Shown here in pieces: positions 49,351-56,147 of a DNA stretch of 56,147 nucleotides. Under the pieces are notes generated by a model. That model had not been told where the DNA came from and did no database searches. It saw only the letters and a list, made by a program, of their open reading frames with translations. This stretch comes from Geitlerinema sp. PCC 9228. GTDB taxonomy: Bacteria; Cyanobacteriota; Cyanobacteriia; Cyanobacteriales; PCC-9228. The position numbers and the translations under genes were made by a program. Within the stretch, counting starts at the first letter, position 1; every line of letters starts with the position of its first letter. Where the stretch lies: contig NZ_LNDC01000080.1 in the NCBI RefSeq assembly GCF_001870905.1, positions 1-56,147 of the forward strand. Reading direction: 5' to 3'.

Positions 49351-50667
49351 TTAGCTTCCTTGCTGTTCTTGTACGTCGATTTTTTCCACGGTTTCCAGGC
49401 TGCCATCGGCGTTGACCGTCCACACGTCGTAAACACCGCGGACATTGCCCAATTCGTCAATATCAACCCGGGAACTGGCCCCTTGATAGTTAATTTCTTC
49501 GCCGTTGCGCAGCAGTTCTAGGGCTTGGCACACATCGCTGACTTCCTGACCTTCCGGATTGGCAACCGCACGGAGGTTCTCTTTAATGGCTTCGCCGGTA
49601 TTGGTATCGCCAGCTTCCGCCGCCAGCATCAACAAAGCCCCAGCATCCCAAGTGTGGGGAACAAAGGCTTCCGGTTCGGTTCCCAAAGCGGCCTGTAGTT
49701 GTTCCAATCCCGGTCCGCCAGCACCGACGGTGGTCCCCAAAGCGCCTTCTAGAATGTATTCACCTTGTTCGTTTTTGCCCACTTTTTCGGGAAATTCACC
49801 GGAGTACACGCCATCGGTGAGCAGCACTGTGGCATCTTGCATCAAACCTTGCTGGTAAGCGGCTTTTAAGAACAAAGCACCGGTTTCTACGTACAAAACG
49901 CCCATGACGGCATCGGGGTTATCGGAAAAAGCAGCGGTGGCTTCCGATTCAAAGGTGGTGGCTTTGGGGTCGTAACGTACCGGACTGCCCTCGTTGACCA
50001 CGCTGCCTCCCATATCCTGGAAGGCAGGCACAAATTCTTCTTCAAAGCCGACGCCGTAATCGTTGTTGATGACAGCGGTGGCTACGCTGTCAAACCCTCG
50101 TTCCATAGCGAGACTGGCCAGTGCTTCGGCTTGGTAGCTGTCCGGGGGCGCAGTACGGGCCCAATAGCCGTTGAAGTCGCCGTTTTGTGCCCGTTCGGTG
50201 AAAATGGTGCTGGTACTGCCCGGGGAAATCATCATGACCTGGTTGCGCGCCGCAATATCCACCGCTGCGTTGGAAATGCTGCTGCCAAAGGCACCTACCA
50301 CACCGGCAACGTTATCAACTTCTGTGAGCTTGGTCATGGCTTCTGCCGCTGCTGCTGGTTCGGTTTGTGAGTCTTCCTGAACCAGGGTGACAGGGGCCCC
50401 GTTGACGCCGCCGCATTGGTTGACGGTATCTACGAGTACCGGGAGGGCGTCGATCATGTATTGTCCGATGGAGGATAGGTCGCCGGTGGCGGGCAGCAAA
50501 GCCCCAATTTTGAGCCCTTCGCTGCCGTTTTGGGCGGTGGTTTCGGTGCCTGGTTGGCCTTCGCCGCCGTTTTGGGCTGTGTTACCACAGGCTGCCAGCA
50601 ATCCCCCAGCTAAGACGGCAGTGGTGACGGCTATGAATTTGCGGGTAGGTTTTTGGGAAGTTCCCAT
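49351..50667 (-). CDS. periplasmic amino acid-binding lipoprotein of the transporter (LivK/NatB-like)
   Basis: The 438-residue product starts with a signal peptide ending in the lipobox LLAAC (Cys near residue 27), then a Gly/Gln/Thr-rich linker. A type I periplasmic binding domain follows: LKIGALLPATGDLSSIGQYM, then VAGVVGAFGSSISNAAVDIA, and the C-terminal lobe SRVDIDELGNVRGVYDVW. It would capture hydrophobic or neutral amino acids and deliver them to the LivHM permease. CAGGAGATC precedes the ATG by about eight bases. A GC-rich hairpin (GCGAGGTGACCTCG region near 50710) lies in the leader. Confidence 0.92.
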   Translation of the reverse strand: MGTSQKPTRKFIAVTTAVLAGGLLAACGNTAQNGGEGQPGTETTAQNGSEGLKIGALLPATGDLSSIGQYMIDALPVLVDTVNQCGGVNGAPVTLVQEDSQTEPAAAAEAMTKLTEVDNVAGVVGAFGSSISNAAVDIAARNQVMMISPGSTSTIFTERAQNGDFNGYWARTAPPDSYQAEALASLAMERGFDSVATAVINNDYGVGFEEEFVPAFQDMGGSVVNEGSPVRYDPKATTFESEATAAFSDNPDAVMGVLYVETGALFLKAAYQQGLMQDATVLLTDGVYSGEFPEKVGKNEQGEYILEGALGTTVGAGGPGLEQLQAALGTEPEAFVPHTWDAGALLMLAAEAGDTNTGEAIKENLRAVANPEGQEVSDVCQALELLRNGEEINYQGASSRVDIDELGNVRGVYDVWTVNADGSLETVEKIDVQEQQGS

Positions 50668-50705
50668 GGTTTTGATCTCCTGAAGTCAATCTGGTTGGCT
50701 GCAGG

Positions 50706-50722
50706 GACGAGGTGACCTCGCC
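50706..50722. promoter_or_regulatory. hairpin in the leader of the binding-protein gene
   Basis: CGAGGT and ACCTCG form a perfect short stem, with flanking GGGACGAGG/CCTCGCCCC extending it imperfectly. It lies 40 bases before the start of the binding-protein gene on the minus strand. Another weak inverted repeat (AGAAG-CTTCT) follows upstream. It could affect mRNA stability or translation; no riboswitch class is recognised. Confidence 0.3.
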
Positions 50723-50799
50723 CCATTTCAACTTAGAAGCTTTGACTTCTTAGTCTAGGAGATTCTGTTGTCTATATTACATATCGAGGAAATTTTGAT

Positions 50800-51729
50800 T
50801 TACGATTCGTCGCCGGCATGGTAGGAACTGCGTACCAAAGGACCGGAACGAACGTGGGAAAAGCCCATTTCTCGGGCAATTGCACCCAAACGCTCGAACG
50901 CTTCTGGCGTCCAGTATTCTTTGACGGGAAGGTGCTCGAGGGAGGGACGCATGTATTGACCGATGGTAATGCGATCGCAATCGACTGCCCTTAAGTCGCG
51001 CATCGCTTCAATGACTTCGTCTTCGGTTTCCCCATGACCCAGCATCAACCCAGATTTGGTGGGAATGGAGGGGTCGAATTCTTTGACCAATCGCAATACT
51101 TCTAAGGAACGGTCGTACCTCGCCCCCCGCCGTACCGGACCTTGCAGGCGAGAAACGGTTTCAATGTTGTGGTTGAAGCATGCTGGCTGGGCTTTGGTAA
51201 CGGTTTCTACCCGCTGCCGTTGCAGTTGGGCGGGAGTGTGGGTAGCGGTTTTGCCACCCCAAAAGTCGGGGGTGAGAACTTCAATGCCGGTTTGTGGGTG
51301 GCGCTGGCGAATGGCTGCCATGGTGTTGACGAAAACGCTGGCACCCCCGTCTGCTAGGTCGTCCCGGGCTACGGAGGTGAGCACAACGTATTTCAAGCCC
51401 AAGCTTTCCACCGCTTCTGCCACTTTGCGCGGTTCCTCGGGATCGAGGGGCATGGGGGCATGTCCTTTGTCTACTTGACAAAATGCACAAGATCTGGTAC
51501 AGGTGGCACCCATTAGCAAAAAGGTAGCGGTCTTGCGAGCGTAGCATTCGCCGCGATTGGGACAACGACCTTCCTCGCAAATGGTATGAATGCCTTTTCG
51601 TTTGATAACTTGCTGTACGGTGGAAATGTCGCTGGCATTGCCCACGGGTCGGCGCAACCAGTCAGGCATGGCCGCGATTTCTTGACGTAACTGTTCTCGT
51701 CGAGAAGCAGAATTGGTACTAGGAGACAT
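50800..51729 (-). CDS. lipA: lipoyl synthase
   Basis: The 309-residue radical SAM enzyme inserts two sulfurs into protein-bound octanoyl groups to make lipoate for 2-oxoacid dehydrogenases and glycine cleavage. The auxiliary cluster motif [12 protein letters not shown] and the radical SAM motif [13 protein letters not shown] are both complete, and the C-terminal RSSYHAGD with the cluster-ligating Ser is present. I prefer the ATG at 51729 ([13 protein letters not shown]) to a GTG 21 bases upstream. [12 protein letters not shown] is the conserved N-terminal region. No neighbouring lipB is seen. Confidence 0.96.
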   Translation of the reverse strand: MSPSTNSASRREQLRQEIAAMPDWLRRPVGNASDISTVQQVIKRKGIHTICEEGRCPNRGECYARKTATFLLMGATCTRSCAFCQVDKGHAPMPLDPEEPRKVAEAVESLGLKYVVLTSVARDDLADGGASVFVNTMAAIRQRHPQTGIEVLTPDFWGGKTATHTPAQLQRQRVETVTKAQPACFNHNIETVSRLQGPVRRGARYDRSLEVLRLVKEFDPSIPTKSGLMLGHGETEDEVIEAMRDLRAVDCDRITIGQYMRPSLEHLPVKEYWTPEAFERLGAIAREMGFSHVRSGPLVRSSYHAGDES

Positions 51730-52282
51730 AAAATAGCAACAAACTTTCACTATCTACACGATGGATTGGCTGTGGCGATCGCCGCAACCATCCCAAGCTT
51801 TTCTAAGATAGCATTGACAGTTGGTGGGCTGATGGGGAGTATGGGTGCGTGGGTGCTACCGTTCGCTTGTCACCGACCAAACCAGGGGCGGCGCGATCGC
51901 CATGCCCTTGCGATTGTGGTTAAGAATACGTTAATCCCCTATCGAACGTACGATCCAGAAACTCTGGTTCTTTCTATTTCCTCACCCCTCGTACATTTGT
52001 CCATTTTTCATTTTGAATTTTCCAACGCTATTAGATGCTTCTCTCCCCAATACTCCCAGGCACCCATCCTCGGTACACCCCAATGCTCCCACGCCCCTGA
52101 TACACTAGGGAGAGAATATTCGCAAGCACCCTTAGCTAGCAGCCCATTGCCGCTAGCCAACCAAAGCAGTTAGTGCCATTGGGGGTCGTTTTCCCTGTCT
52201 GTTGCCAACATACATAGGGAACTGCTTTGCCAGCTCAAATGATTTCACGTTCGCTATTTAAAAACCAGCAGAGGAGTCAGCC
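51730..52282. other. intergenic region between lipA and the response regulator
   Basis: A 135-codon frame from 51766 has no family features, is rich in Pro/Ser/His, and its second half is encoded by imperfect repeats (ACTCCCAGGCACCC, GCTCCCACGCCCC), so I do not call it. Promoters for lipA (left end) and the response regulator (right end) must be here. GAGGAG at 52271-52276 is the ribosome-binding site of the latter. Confidence 0.4.
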
Positions 52283-52852
52283 GTGGCAGCGCACAAAATT
52301 CTTGTTATCGATGACAGCCGCGTCATCCAAAAAATGGTCAAAGAGATGCTCCCACCGGGGAACTTTGAGGTGCTACAAGCTAAAGATGGCGAAGAAGGAT
52401 TGCGATTGATTCGCGAAGGCCACCCCAATTTAATTATGCTGGATTTCTTGCTCCCCAAGGTCAATGGTTGGGAAGTGTACCAGCAAATTCAAGCCGATCC
52501 TCATTTGCGCAGCATTCCTTTAGTGTTGATGTCGGGGCGTAAGGAAGAGGTGGTGGAAAAAATTCCCGAACCTTTTGAGTATTTTGAATTTATTGAAAAA
52601 CCCTTCGAGAAAAAAGCCCTGATTAACGCCATCAAATCGGCGATGGCAAAGGCGAAAAAACGCCCGGCAGCCAAACAACCAGCCCAGAAACAAGCAGAAG
52701 CCCCTGCCCCCGCCCCGGCAGCCAGCGCTCAAGGCAGCGACCAGCAAGTACAAGAACTGCAACAAAAAGTCGCCAAATTGGAAAAAGAAGTGGCTACTTT
52801 GAAAAAACAATTGTCCCAAATGATGACGTTTATCAAACAAAAACTAAAATAG
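52283..52852 (+). CDS. response regulator with C-terminal coiled coil
   Basis: Residues about 4-120 of this 189-residue protein are a receiver domain: IDDS with the acidic pair, the phospho-acceptor Asp in LIMLDFLLP (about residue 54), VLMSGRKEE (Ser in the Thr/Ser position) and the Lys in FIEKPFEKKAL. A Lys/Pro/Ala/Gln-rich linker follows, then a C-terminal coiled coil with heptads (VQELQQKVAKLEKEVATLKK). It has no DNA-binding domain, so output is through protein contacts. The start is a GTG at 52283 with GAGGAG six bases upstream. It lies 46 bases before the PfkB kinase gene. Confidence 0.9.
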   Translation: MAAHKILVIDDSRVIQKMVKEMLPPGNFEVLQAKDGEEGLRLIREGHPNLIMLDFLLPKVNGWEVYQQIQADPHLRSIPLVLMSGRKEEVVEKIPEPFEYFEFIEKPFEKKALINAIKSAMAKAKKRPAAKQPAQKQAEAPAPAPAASAQGSDQQVQELQQKVAKLEKEVATLKKQLSQMMTFIKQKLK

Positions 52853-52898
52853 AAACCGGTTAAACGCTGGTTTTCTAAGACGCTGAGAAATTGACAAT

Positions 52899-53945
52899 AT
52901 GGAGATAGATTCTACTTTTGTCGATCGCTTGCGTGGTAGAAGCGATCGCCTGTTCGATTTGCTGGCAAACTTTCACCAACCCCGCATTTTGGTGGTGGGT
53001 GATTTAACGCTGGATGAGTTTCTCACCGGTCAGGTGGAACGTCTCTCCCGGGAAGCCCCGGTATTGATCGTACGCCACGAAACTACCCAGCAAGTGCCCG
53101 GCGGCGGTGCCAATGCGGTGTACAATCTAGCCCAACTGGGCGCCCAGGTGAAAGTGGCGGGCTTGGTGGGGCAAGACCAACAGGGGGAAGCCCTAAAACG
53201 GATTTTTACCGAAGCCGGGGTGGATGTAAGCGGCATGTTTCCCGATCGCGATCGCCCCACGGTCACCAAAACCCGCGTTTCCGCCCACGCCCGACAATCG
53301 GTGACCCAACAGGTGGTCCGCATCGACCGCAAATCCGATGCCCCCCCTGCAGGAGAATGCCTGCAAGCGGTGGCAAACTACATTCGCGACCAAATCGATA
53401 CAGTGGATGCGGTGGTTTGTTCTGACTATGGAGAAGGGGTGCTTTCACCAGCCACCATTGCTGCGGCTTTATCCCATCCGCTGACTGTGGTCGATACCCA
53501 GAAACACCTGGAACGCTATCGCGGCGCTACTTTGTTTACCCCCAACCTCCCAGAAGCCGAACTGGCGGTGGGATATGCCATCGATTCTCTGGAAAGCTTG
53601 CAGCAGGCGGGCAAGGATTTAATCGAACTGACCCAGGCAAAATATATGCTCCTCACCCGCGGGGATGCCGGCATGAGCCTGTTTGATGCGTGGGGCAACC
53701 ACGAAGACATTCCAGCGTTCAACCGTACGGATGTGTTTGACGTTACCGGCGCGGGCGATACGGTGGTGGCGGCTTTGAGTGTAGGGTTGGCGTTGCAAGG
53801 TTCTGCCTGGGAAGCGGCTGTATTGGGCAATTTGGCAGCTAGTTTGGTGGTGCGTCAGTTTGGTACCTCTACGACCAATGCGGCGGATATGCGTCGGATG
53901 CTGGCGACACTTTTGGAACCGGGGATGTTGCCGGAAGTGGGTTGA
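52899..53945 (+). CDS. PfkB-family carbohydrate kinase (RfaE1/HldE kinase-like)
   Basis: The 348-residue product has the ribokinase-family pattern: ILVVGDLTLDEFLTGQVERL with SREAPVLI, GGGANAVYNLAQLGAQVKV (PfkB signature 1), TPNLPEAELAVG, and the C-terminal FDVTGAGDTVVAALSVGLAL (signature 2, catalytic Asp in GAGD). SREAPVLIV followed by PGGGANAVYN is characteristic of the heptose-7-phosphate kinase branch (RfaE1, the N-terminal half of HldE). No nucleotidyltransferase half is attached. It probably phosphorylates a sugar phosphate for LPS or glycan precursors. Its 3' end overlaps the convergent phosphopantetheinyl transferase gene by 77 bases. Confidence 0.88.
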   Translation: MEIDSTFVDRLRGRSDRLFDLLANFHQPRILVVGDLTLDEFLTGQVERLSREAPVLIVRHETTQQVPGGGANAVYNLAQLGAQVKVAGLVGQDQQGEALKRIFTEAGVDVSGMFPDRDRPTVTKTRVSAHARQSVTQQVVRIDRKSDAPPAGECLQAVANYIRDQIDTVDAVVCSDYGEGVLSPATIAAALSHPLTVVDTQKHLERYRGATLFTPNLPEAELAVGYAIDSLESLQQAGKDLIELTQAKYMLLTRGDAGMSLFDAWGNHEDIPAFNRTDVFDVTGAGDTVVAALSVGLALQGSAWEAAVLGNLAASLVVRQFGTSTTNAADMRRMLATLLEPGMLPEVG

Positions 53946-54675
53946 GTTGGACGTCGAGGGCGCAATAGGTTGCATCTGAGCAGCAGCGATCGCAGATTGC
54001 CAGAGCACCCACATATCCCGCTGGCAGGGAAACAGCTTGCACTTGCCAGGGAGACGCGGCAGGAGAAACCCCATCCAGACGATGGATTTGAGGGGGTTGG
54101 TGGGGAGCAACCGATACTTCCACGCGATGCCAAGCCCCCGCCAAGCCGCAACCGATCCCTTTGAGATAGGCTTCTTTGCACGTCCAAATTTCAAAAAAAG
54201 CTTGCTGCTGCTGTGGGAAGGGGAACTGAGCGATCGCTTCTGCCTCCCCAGGGCAAAAAAACCGTTCGCTGAGACGTTGCAGGTTCTTCACCGGGCGCAC
54301 TTTTTCCACATCAACGCCCACGGGCGTATCGTAGGCGACAGCAACCAGCGCCAAGTTTTGGGTATGGGATAAATTAAACTGGATGCCCGTTGCTTCCCAC
54401 CCACCGGCGAGTTTGGGTTTGCCCCTTTCTCCCTCTTCAAAAGGAATTTCCGCTGCCGGCAGCTGCAAATAATCTGCTAGAATATACCGCAATCCAGCAT
54501 GGGCAAGTACGTAAAAACAGCGATCGCGCTGGAAGCGAAACCGATTGGCTTTTTGACGCTCTGCAACCGATAGCACCGATAAATAGGGCGTCACATCAAC
54601 CGATTCGCTCAGTGGGATTTGCCAAATACAAACGGTTCCCTTGGGAAAATTGTTGCCAAAACCCTGAGAAGACAT
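53869..54675 (-). CDS. 4'-phosphopantetheinyl transferase (Sfp/HetI type)
   Basis: The 268-residue product has the Sfp-type motifs: GKPKLAGGWEATGIQFNLSH (ACP/CoA region), PVGVDVEKVRP with the Mg-binding Asp/Glu, and WTCKEAYLKGIGCGL. It transfers phosphopantetheine from CoA to carrier proteins of fatty acid, polyketide and peptide synthesis; many cyanobacteria have one broad-range enzyme, related to HetI. Two Cys-rich spots occur near the C-terminus (CDRCC). The ATG at 54675 is good. Its last 77 bases overlap antisense to the PfkB gene stop. Confidence 0.92.
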   Translation of the reverse strand: MSSQGFGNNFPKGTVCIWQIPLSESVDVTPYLSVLSVAERQKANRFRFQRDRCFYVLAHAGLRYILADYLQLPAAEIPFEEGERGKPKLAGGWEATGIQFNLSHTQNLALVAVAYDTPVGVDVEKVRPVKNLQRLSERFFCPGEAEAIAQFPFPQQQQAFFEIWTCKEAYLKGIGCGLAGAWHRVEVSVAPHQPPQIHRLDGVSPAASPWQVQAVSLPAGYVGALAICDRCCSDATYCALDVQLNPLPATSPVPKVSPASDAYPPHWS

Positions 54676-54842
54676 GGCTAAATTGCTGTGTATTGTGATA
54701 CTTTGAAAGGCTGGATTTGGGAGCGTACCCAGCGTGGGAGACCAAAGTCAATTGTATTTCCCTAATCTTCTAATTTCCTAAGTTCCTACACCGCACACTG
54801 CTACCGGTAAAGCAAATCGATCGCTTCATTACAAAATCATAG

Positions 54843-55700
54843 ATGAGTACCATTGGCATTTTTGGTTTGGGATTAATTGGCGGCTGTTTGGGATTGGATT
54901 TGCGCAGCCGTGGCTATCAAGTGTTAGGGGTCAGCCGACGTCAGGATACCTGCGATCGCGCCGTATCTTTGGGTGCTGTCGATCGTGCCAGTGTCGATCC
55001 ATCGCTATTGGCACCAGCGGAAATGATTTTCTTGTGTACCCCCATTGAAGCGATCGCACCAGCGGTGAAACAGTTGCTGCCGTTTTTAGACCCAAAAACC
55101 ATTTTGACAGACGTGGGGTCGGTAAAACAGGCCGTGGTGGATGCAGTGGTGCCGTTGTGGTCGAATTTTGTACCGGCGCATCCCATGGCAGGCAAAGCAG
55201 AAAATGGCCTGCAAGCGTCGCAAAAAGATTTGTTTGTGGATCGTCCCTACGTTATTACCCCAGTTGCCAGTACCCCCGCAGCCAGTATAGCCAAAGTCGA
55301 GGCAATTGCGCGATCGCTTCGCTCGTGGGTTTACCAATGTTCCCCAGCCAACCACGACCGCGCCGTTGCTTGGATTTCCCATTTGCCGGTTATGGTCAGT
55401 GCCAGTTTGCTAGCGGCTTGCAGCAGCGAATCCGACAGTCAAGTTTTGGATTTGGCCTACAAACTCGCTAGCAGCGGTTTTTACGATACTTCCCGCGTCG
55501 GCGGTGGCTATCCAGAACTGGGGGTCATGATGGCGAAATACAACCAGCACCAGGTCTTGCAAGCCCTCTACGCCTATCGCGATCGCCTCAACAATTGTAT
55601 TGAAAGCATCGAACAAGCCAACTGGTCGGGATTGGAAGCTACTTTTGAAGAAACTCGACAAATTCGCGATCGCTTTTTTCCCCCAGAGAATCGATATTGA
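54843..55700 (+). CDS. tyrA: prephenate/arogenate dehydrogenase
   Basis: The 285-residue product has an N-terminal Rossmann domain with GIFGLGLIGG, FLCTPIEA and DVGSVKQ, and the conserved FVPAHPMAGKAENGLQ with the catalytic His, then NHDRAVAWISHLPVMVSASL. It oxidises arogenate (or prephenate) to Tyr; cyanobacterial enzymes mostly use arogenate and NADP. No ACT domain is present, as is usual for the short cyanobacterial form. The ATG is at 54843. Its stop is immediately followed by an IS200/IS605-like right end. Confidence 0.93.
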   Translation: MSTIGIFGLGLIGGCLGLDLRSRGYQVLGVSRRQDTCDRAVSLGAVDRASVDPSLLAPAEMIFLCTPIEAIAPAVKQLLPFLDPKTILTDVGSVKQAVVDAVVPLWSNFVPAHPMAGKAENGLQASQKDLFVDRPYVITPVASTPAASIAKVEAIARSLRSWVYQCSPANHDRAVAWISHLPVMVSASLLAACSSESDSQVLDLAYKLASSGFYDTSRVGGGYPELGVMMAKYNQHQVLQALYAYRDRLNNCIESIEQANWSGLEATFEETRQIRDRFFPPENRY

Positions 55701-55712
55701 GCTTGACAAATT

Positions 55713-55733
55713 CCCCGCGCTAAAGCGACGGGG
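55713..55733 (-). repeat. right-end hairpin of the IS200/IS605-type element
   Basis: CCCCG-CGC, loop TAAA, GCG-A-CGGGG forms an eight-pair stem with one bulged A. Such imperfect subterminal hairpins are recognised by TnpA at the ends of these elements and are also part of the TnpB guide RNA. Confidence 0.7.
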
Positions 55734-55742
55734 ATTCTGGGG

Positions 55743-56147
55743 TCAAACAGTAAATGCAGGCTGAGCCTGACTGACTTTACCTCGCCCACAGGTTGATGCC
55801 CCAACCTGTTTGATATTGATGGCGGCGTTTTCGTCACGGTCGTTTTCCGACCCACAAGACGGGCAGCGCCACCGTCTCACGCTCAAATCCAACTCGTCCA
55901 AAACATACCCACAGCCCGAGCAGGTCTTACTGGATGGAAACCAACGGTCGATGTAGGCAACGACTTTTCCTTTCTTTTGAGCGACCCATTCCAAGATTTG
56001 CAGGAACGACCGAAATCCTAAGTCAGAGGCTTTGCGTCCCCAGAGTCGCTGCATGGCTTTTAGGTTCAACGTCTCGAAATAGAGAACGTCAAACCGATCG
56101 GTCAGCCAGTGAGCCAGTTTCCAAAACCAGTCTTCTCGCCGATGAAC
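55743..56147 (-). CDS. tnpB: TnpB RNA-guided nuclease, partial (5' end outside window)
   Basis: The 134 codons visible are the C-terminal third of TnpB. RuvC-II Glu is in VLYFETLNLKAMQRL, the zinc ribbon is intact with CSGC and CPSC pairs (SSKTCSGCGYVLDELDLSVR, then WRCPSCGSENDRDENAAINI), and the RuvC-III Asp is in NDRDENA. The ending VGASTCGRGKVSQAQPAFTV is typical. No stop or frameshift is visible, so this copy may be functional, unlike the remnants at 0.4 and 40.4 kb. Confidence 0.88.
   Translation of the reverse strand, partial: VHRREDWFWKLAHWLTDRFDVLYFETLNLKAMQRLWGRKASDLGFRSFLQILEWVAQKKGKVVAYIDRWFPSSKTCSGCGYVLDELDLSVRRWRCPSCGSENDRDENAAINIKQVGASTCGRGKVSQAQPAFTV

Larger units (their letters stand above)
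55701..56147 (-). mobile_element. IS200/IS605-type element, right end and part of tnpB
   Basis: The element enters from the right edge. Its TnpB ends at 55743, and next to it is a typical right-end hairpin (55713-55733). It begins within a few bases of the tyrA stop codon, so insertion did not damage tyrA. The left end and any tnpA lie outside the window. Confidence 0.75.

Noticed and set aside
50668-50799. Riboswitch in the leader of the amino acid-binding protein gene
   Set aside because: Only short hairpins are visible and no conserved glutamine or glycine riboswitch core is recognised.
51766-52173. 135-codon open frame between lipA and the response regulator
   Set aside because: No family features, rich in Pro/Ser/His, and the second half is encoded by imperfect ACTCCCA-type repeats; no ribosome-binding site.
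52853-52880. Terminator between the response regulator and the PfkB gene
   Set aside because: AAACCGG/CTGGTTT gives a weak stem and the T-run is short; the two genes may well be co-transcribed.

Overview
This window is chromosomal DNA from a cyanobacterium, most likely filamentous. The evidence is the very frequent HIP1 octamer GCGATCGC, a plant-type carotenoid hydroxylase (CrtR), an N-I/NAT-type neutral amino acid ABC transporter, an orthocaspase, TPR-CHAT, pentapeptide-repeat and SOUL proteins, and several families of short intergenic repeats. The species cannot be named from the sequence alone.

Layout. 0-1.8 kb: a decayed IS200/IS605-type TnpB directly abutting crtR. 1.9-9.3 kb: a cell-surface polysaccharide locus. 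Six genes on the minus strand run sulfotransferase, Wzy/ligase-like membrane protein, glycosyltransferase, MBOAT acyltransferase, a 36-residue membrane microprotein and an SGNH-fold protein. A divergent second GT2 follows. 9.3-14.1 kb: tRNA-Val, radC, a GNAT acetyltransferase, a PQQ-sugar-dehydrogenase-like lipoprotein gene broken by an IS607-family element, and hsp20. 14.5-24.1 kb: housekeeping and metabolic genes (GT4, LD-carboxypeptidase, membrane protein, GAF/kinase-like sensor, era, ParA-like, SOUL, tex). 24.1-35.8 kb: an accessory, repeat-rich stretch with tRNA-Leu, helical-repeat, pentapeptide and TPR proteins, a truncated CHAT protein, a subtilase, an orthocaspase and two genes that end in G-rich microsatellite. 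35.9-40.2 kb: one 1458-residue protein combining a nuclease/phosphatase-like domain, an esterase-like phytase domain, and a beta-propeller phytase split by an inserted GDSL esterase. 40.3-44.4 kb: transposon debris, a MITE-like element, an aldo/keto reductase and an alpha/beta hydrolase. 44.4-50.7 kb: proline iminopeptidase and a five-gene branched-chain/neutral amino acid ABC transporter. 50.8-56.1 kb: lipA, a response regulator, a PfkB kinase, an Sfp-type phosphopantetheinyl transferase, tyrA and a TnpB running off the edge.

The strongest candidate for an under-described system is in the polysaccharide locus. The stop codon of the MBOAT gene overlaps, as ATGA, the start of a 36-codon gene. 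Its product is one membrane helix followed by a C-terminus ending F-I-Y-I-D-F. This resembles the C-terminal tyrosine motif of DltX, the microprotein of the teichoic-acid D-alanylation pathway. An SGNH protein follows 30 bases later, so the three genes look like an acyl-relay module for a cyanobacterial exopolysaccharide that may also be sulfated.

Other notable points are the nested phytase/GDSL protein, three copies of an intergenic repeat each starting with a sigma-70-like promoter (a possible small-RNA family), a second dispersed repeat tied to GGAGTGGGA-like microsatellites at which two genes appear truncated, and a sensor kinase lacking its phospho-acceptor histidine.
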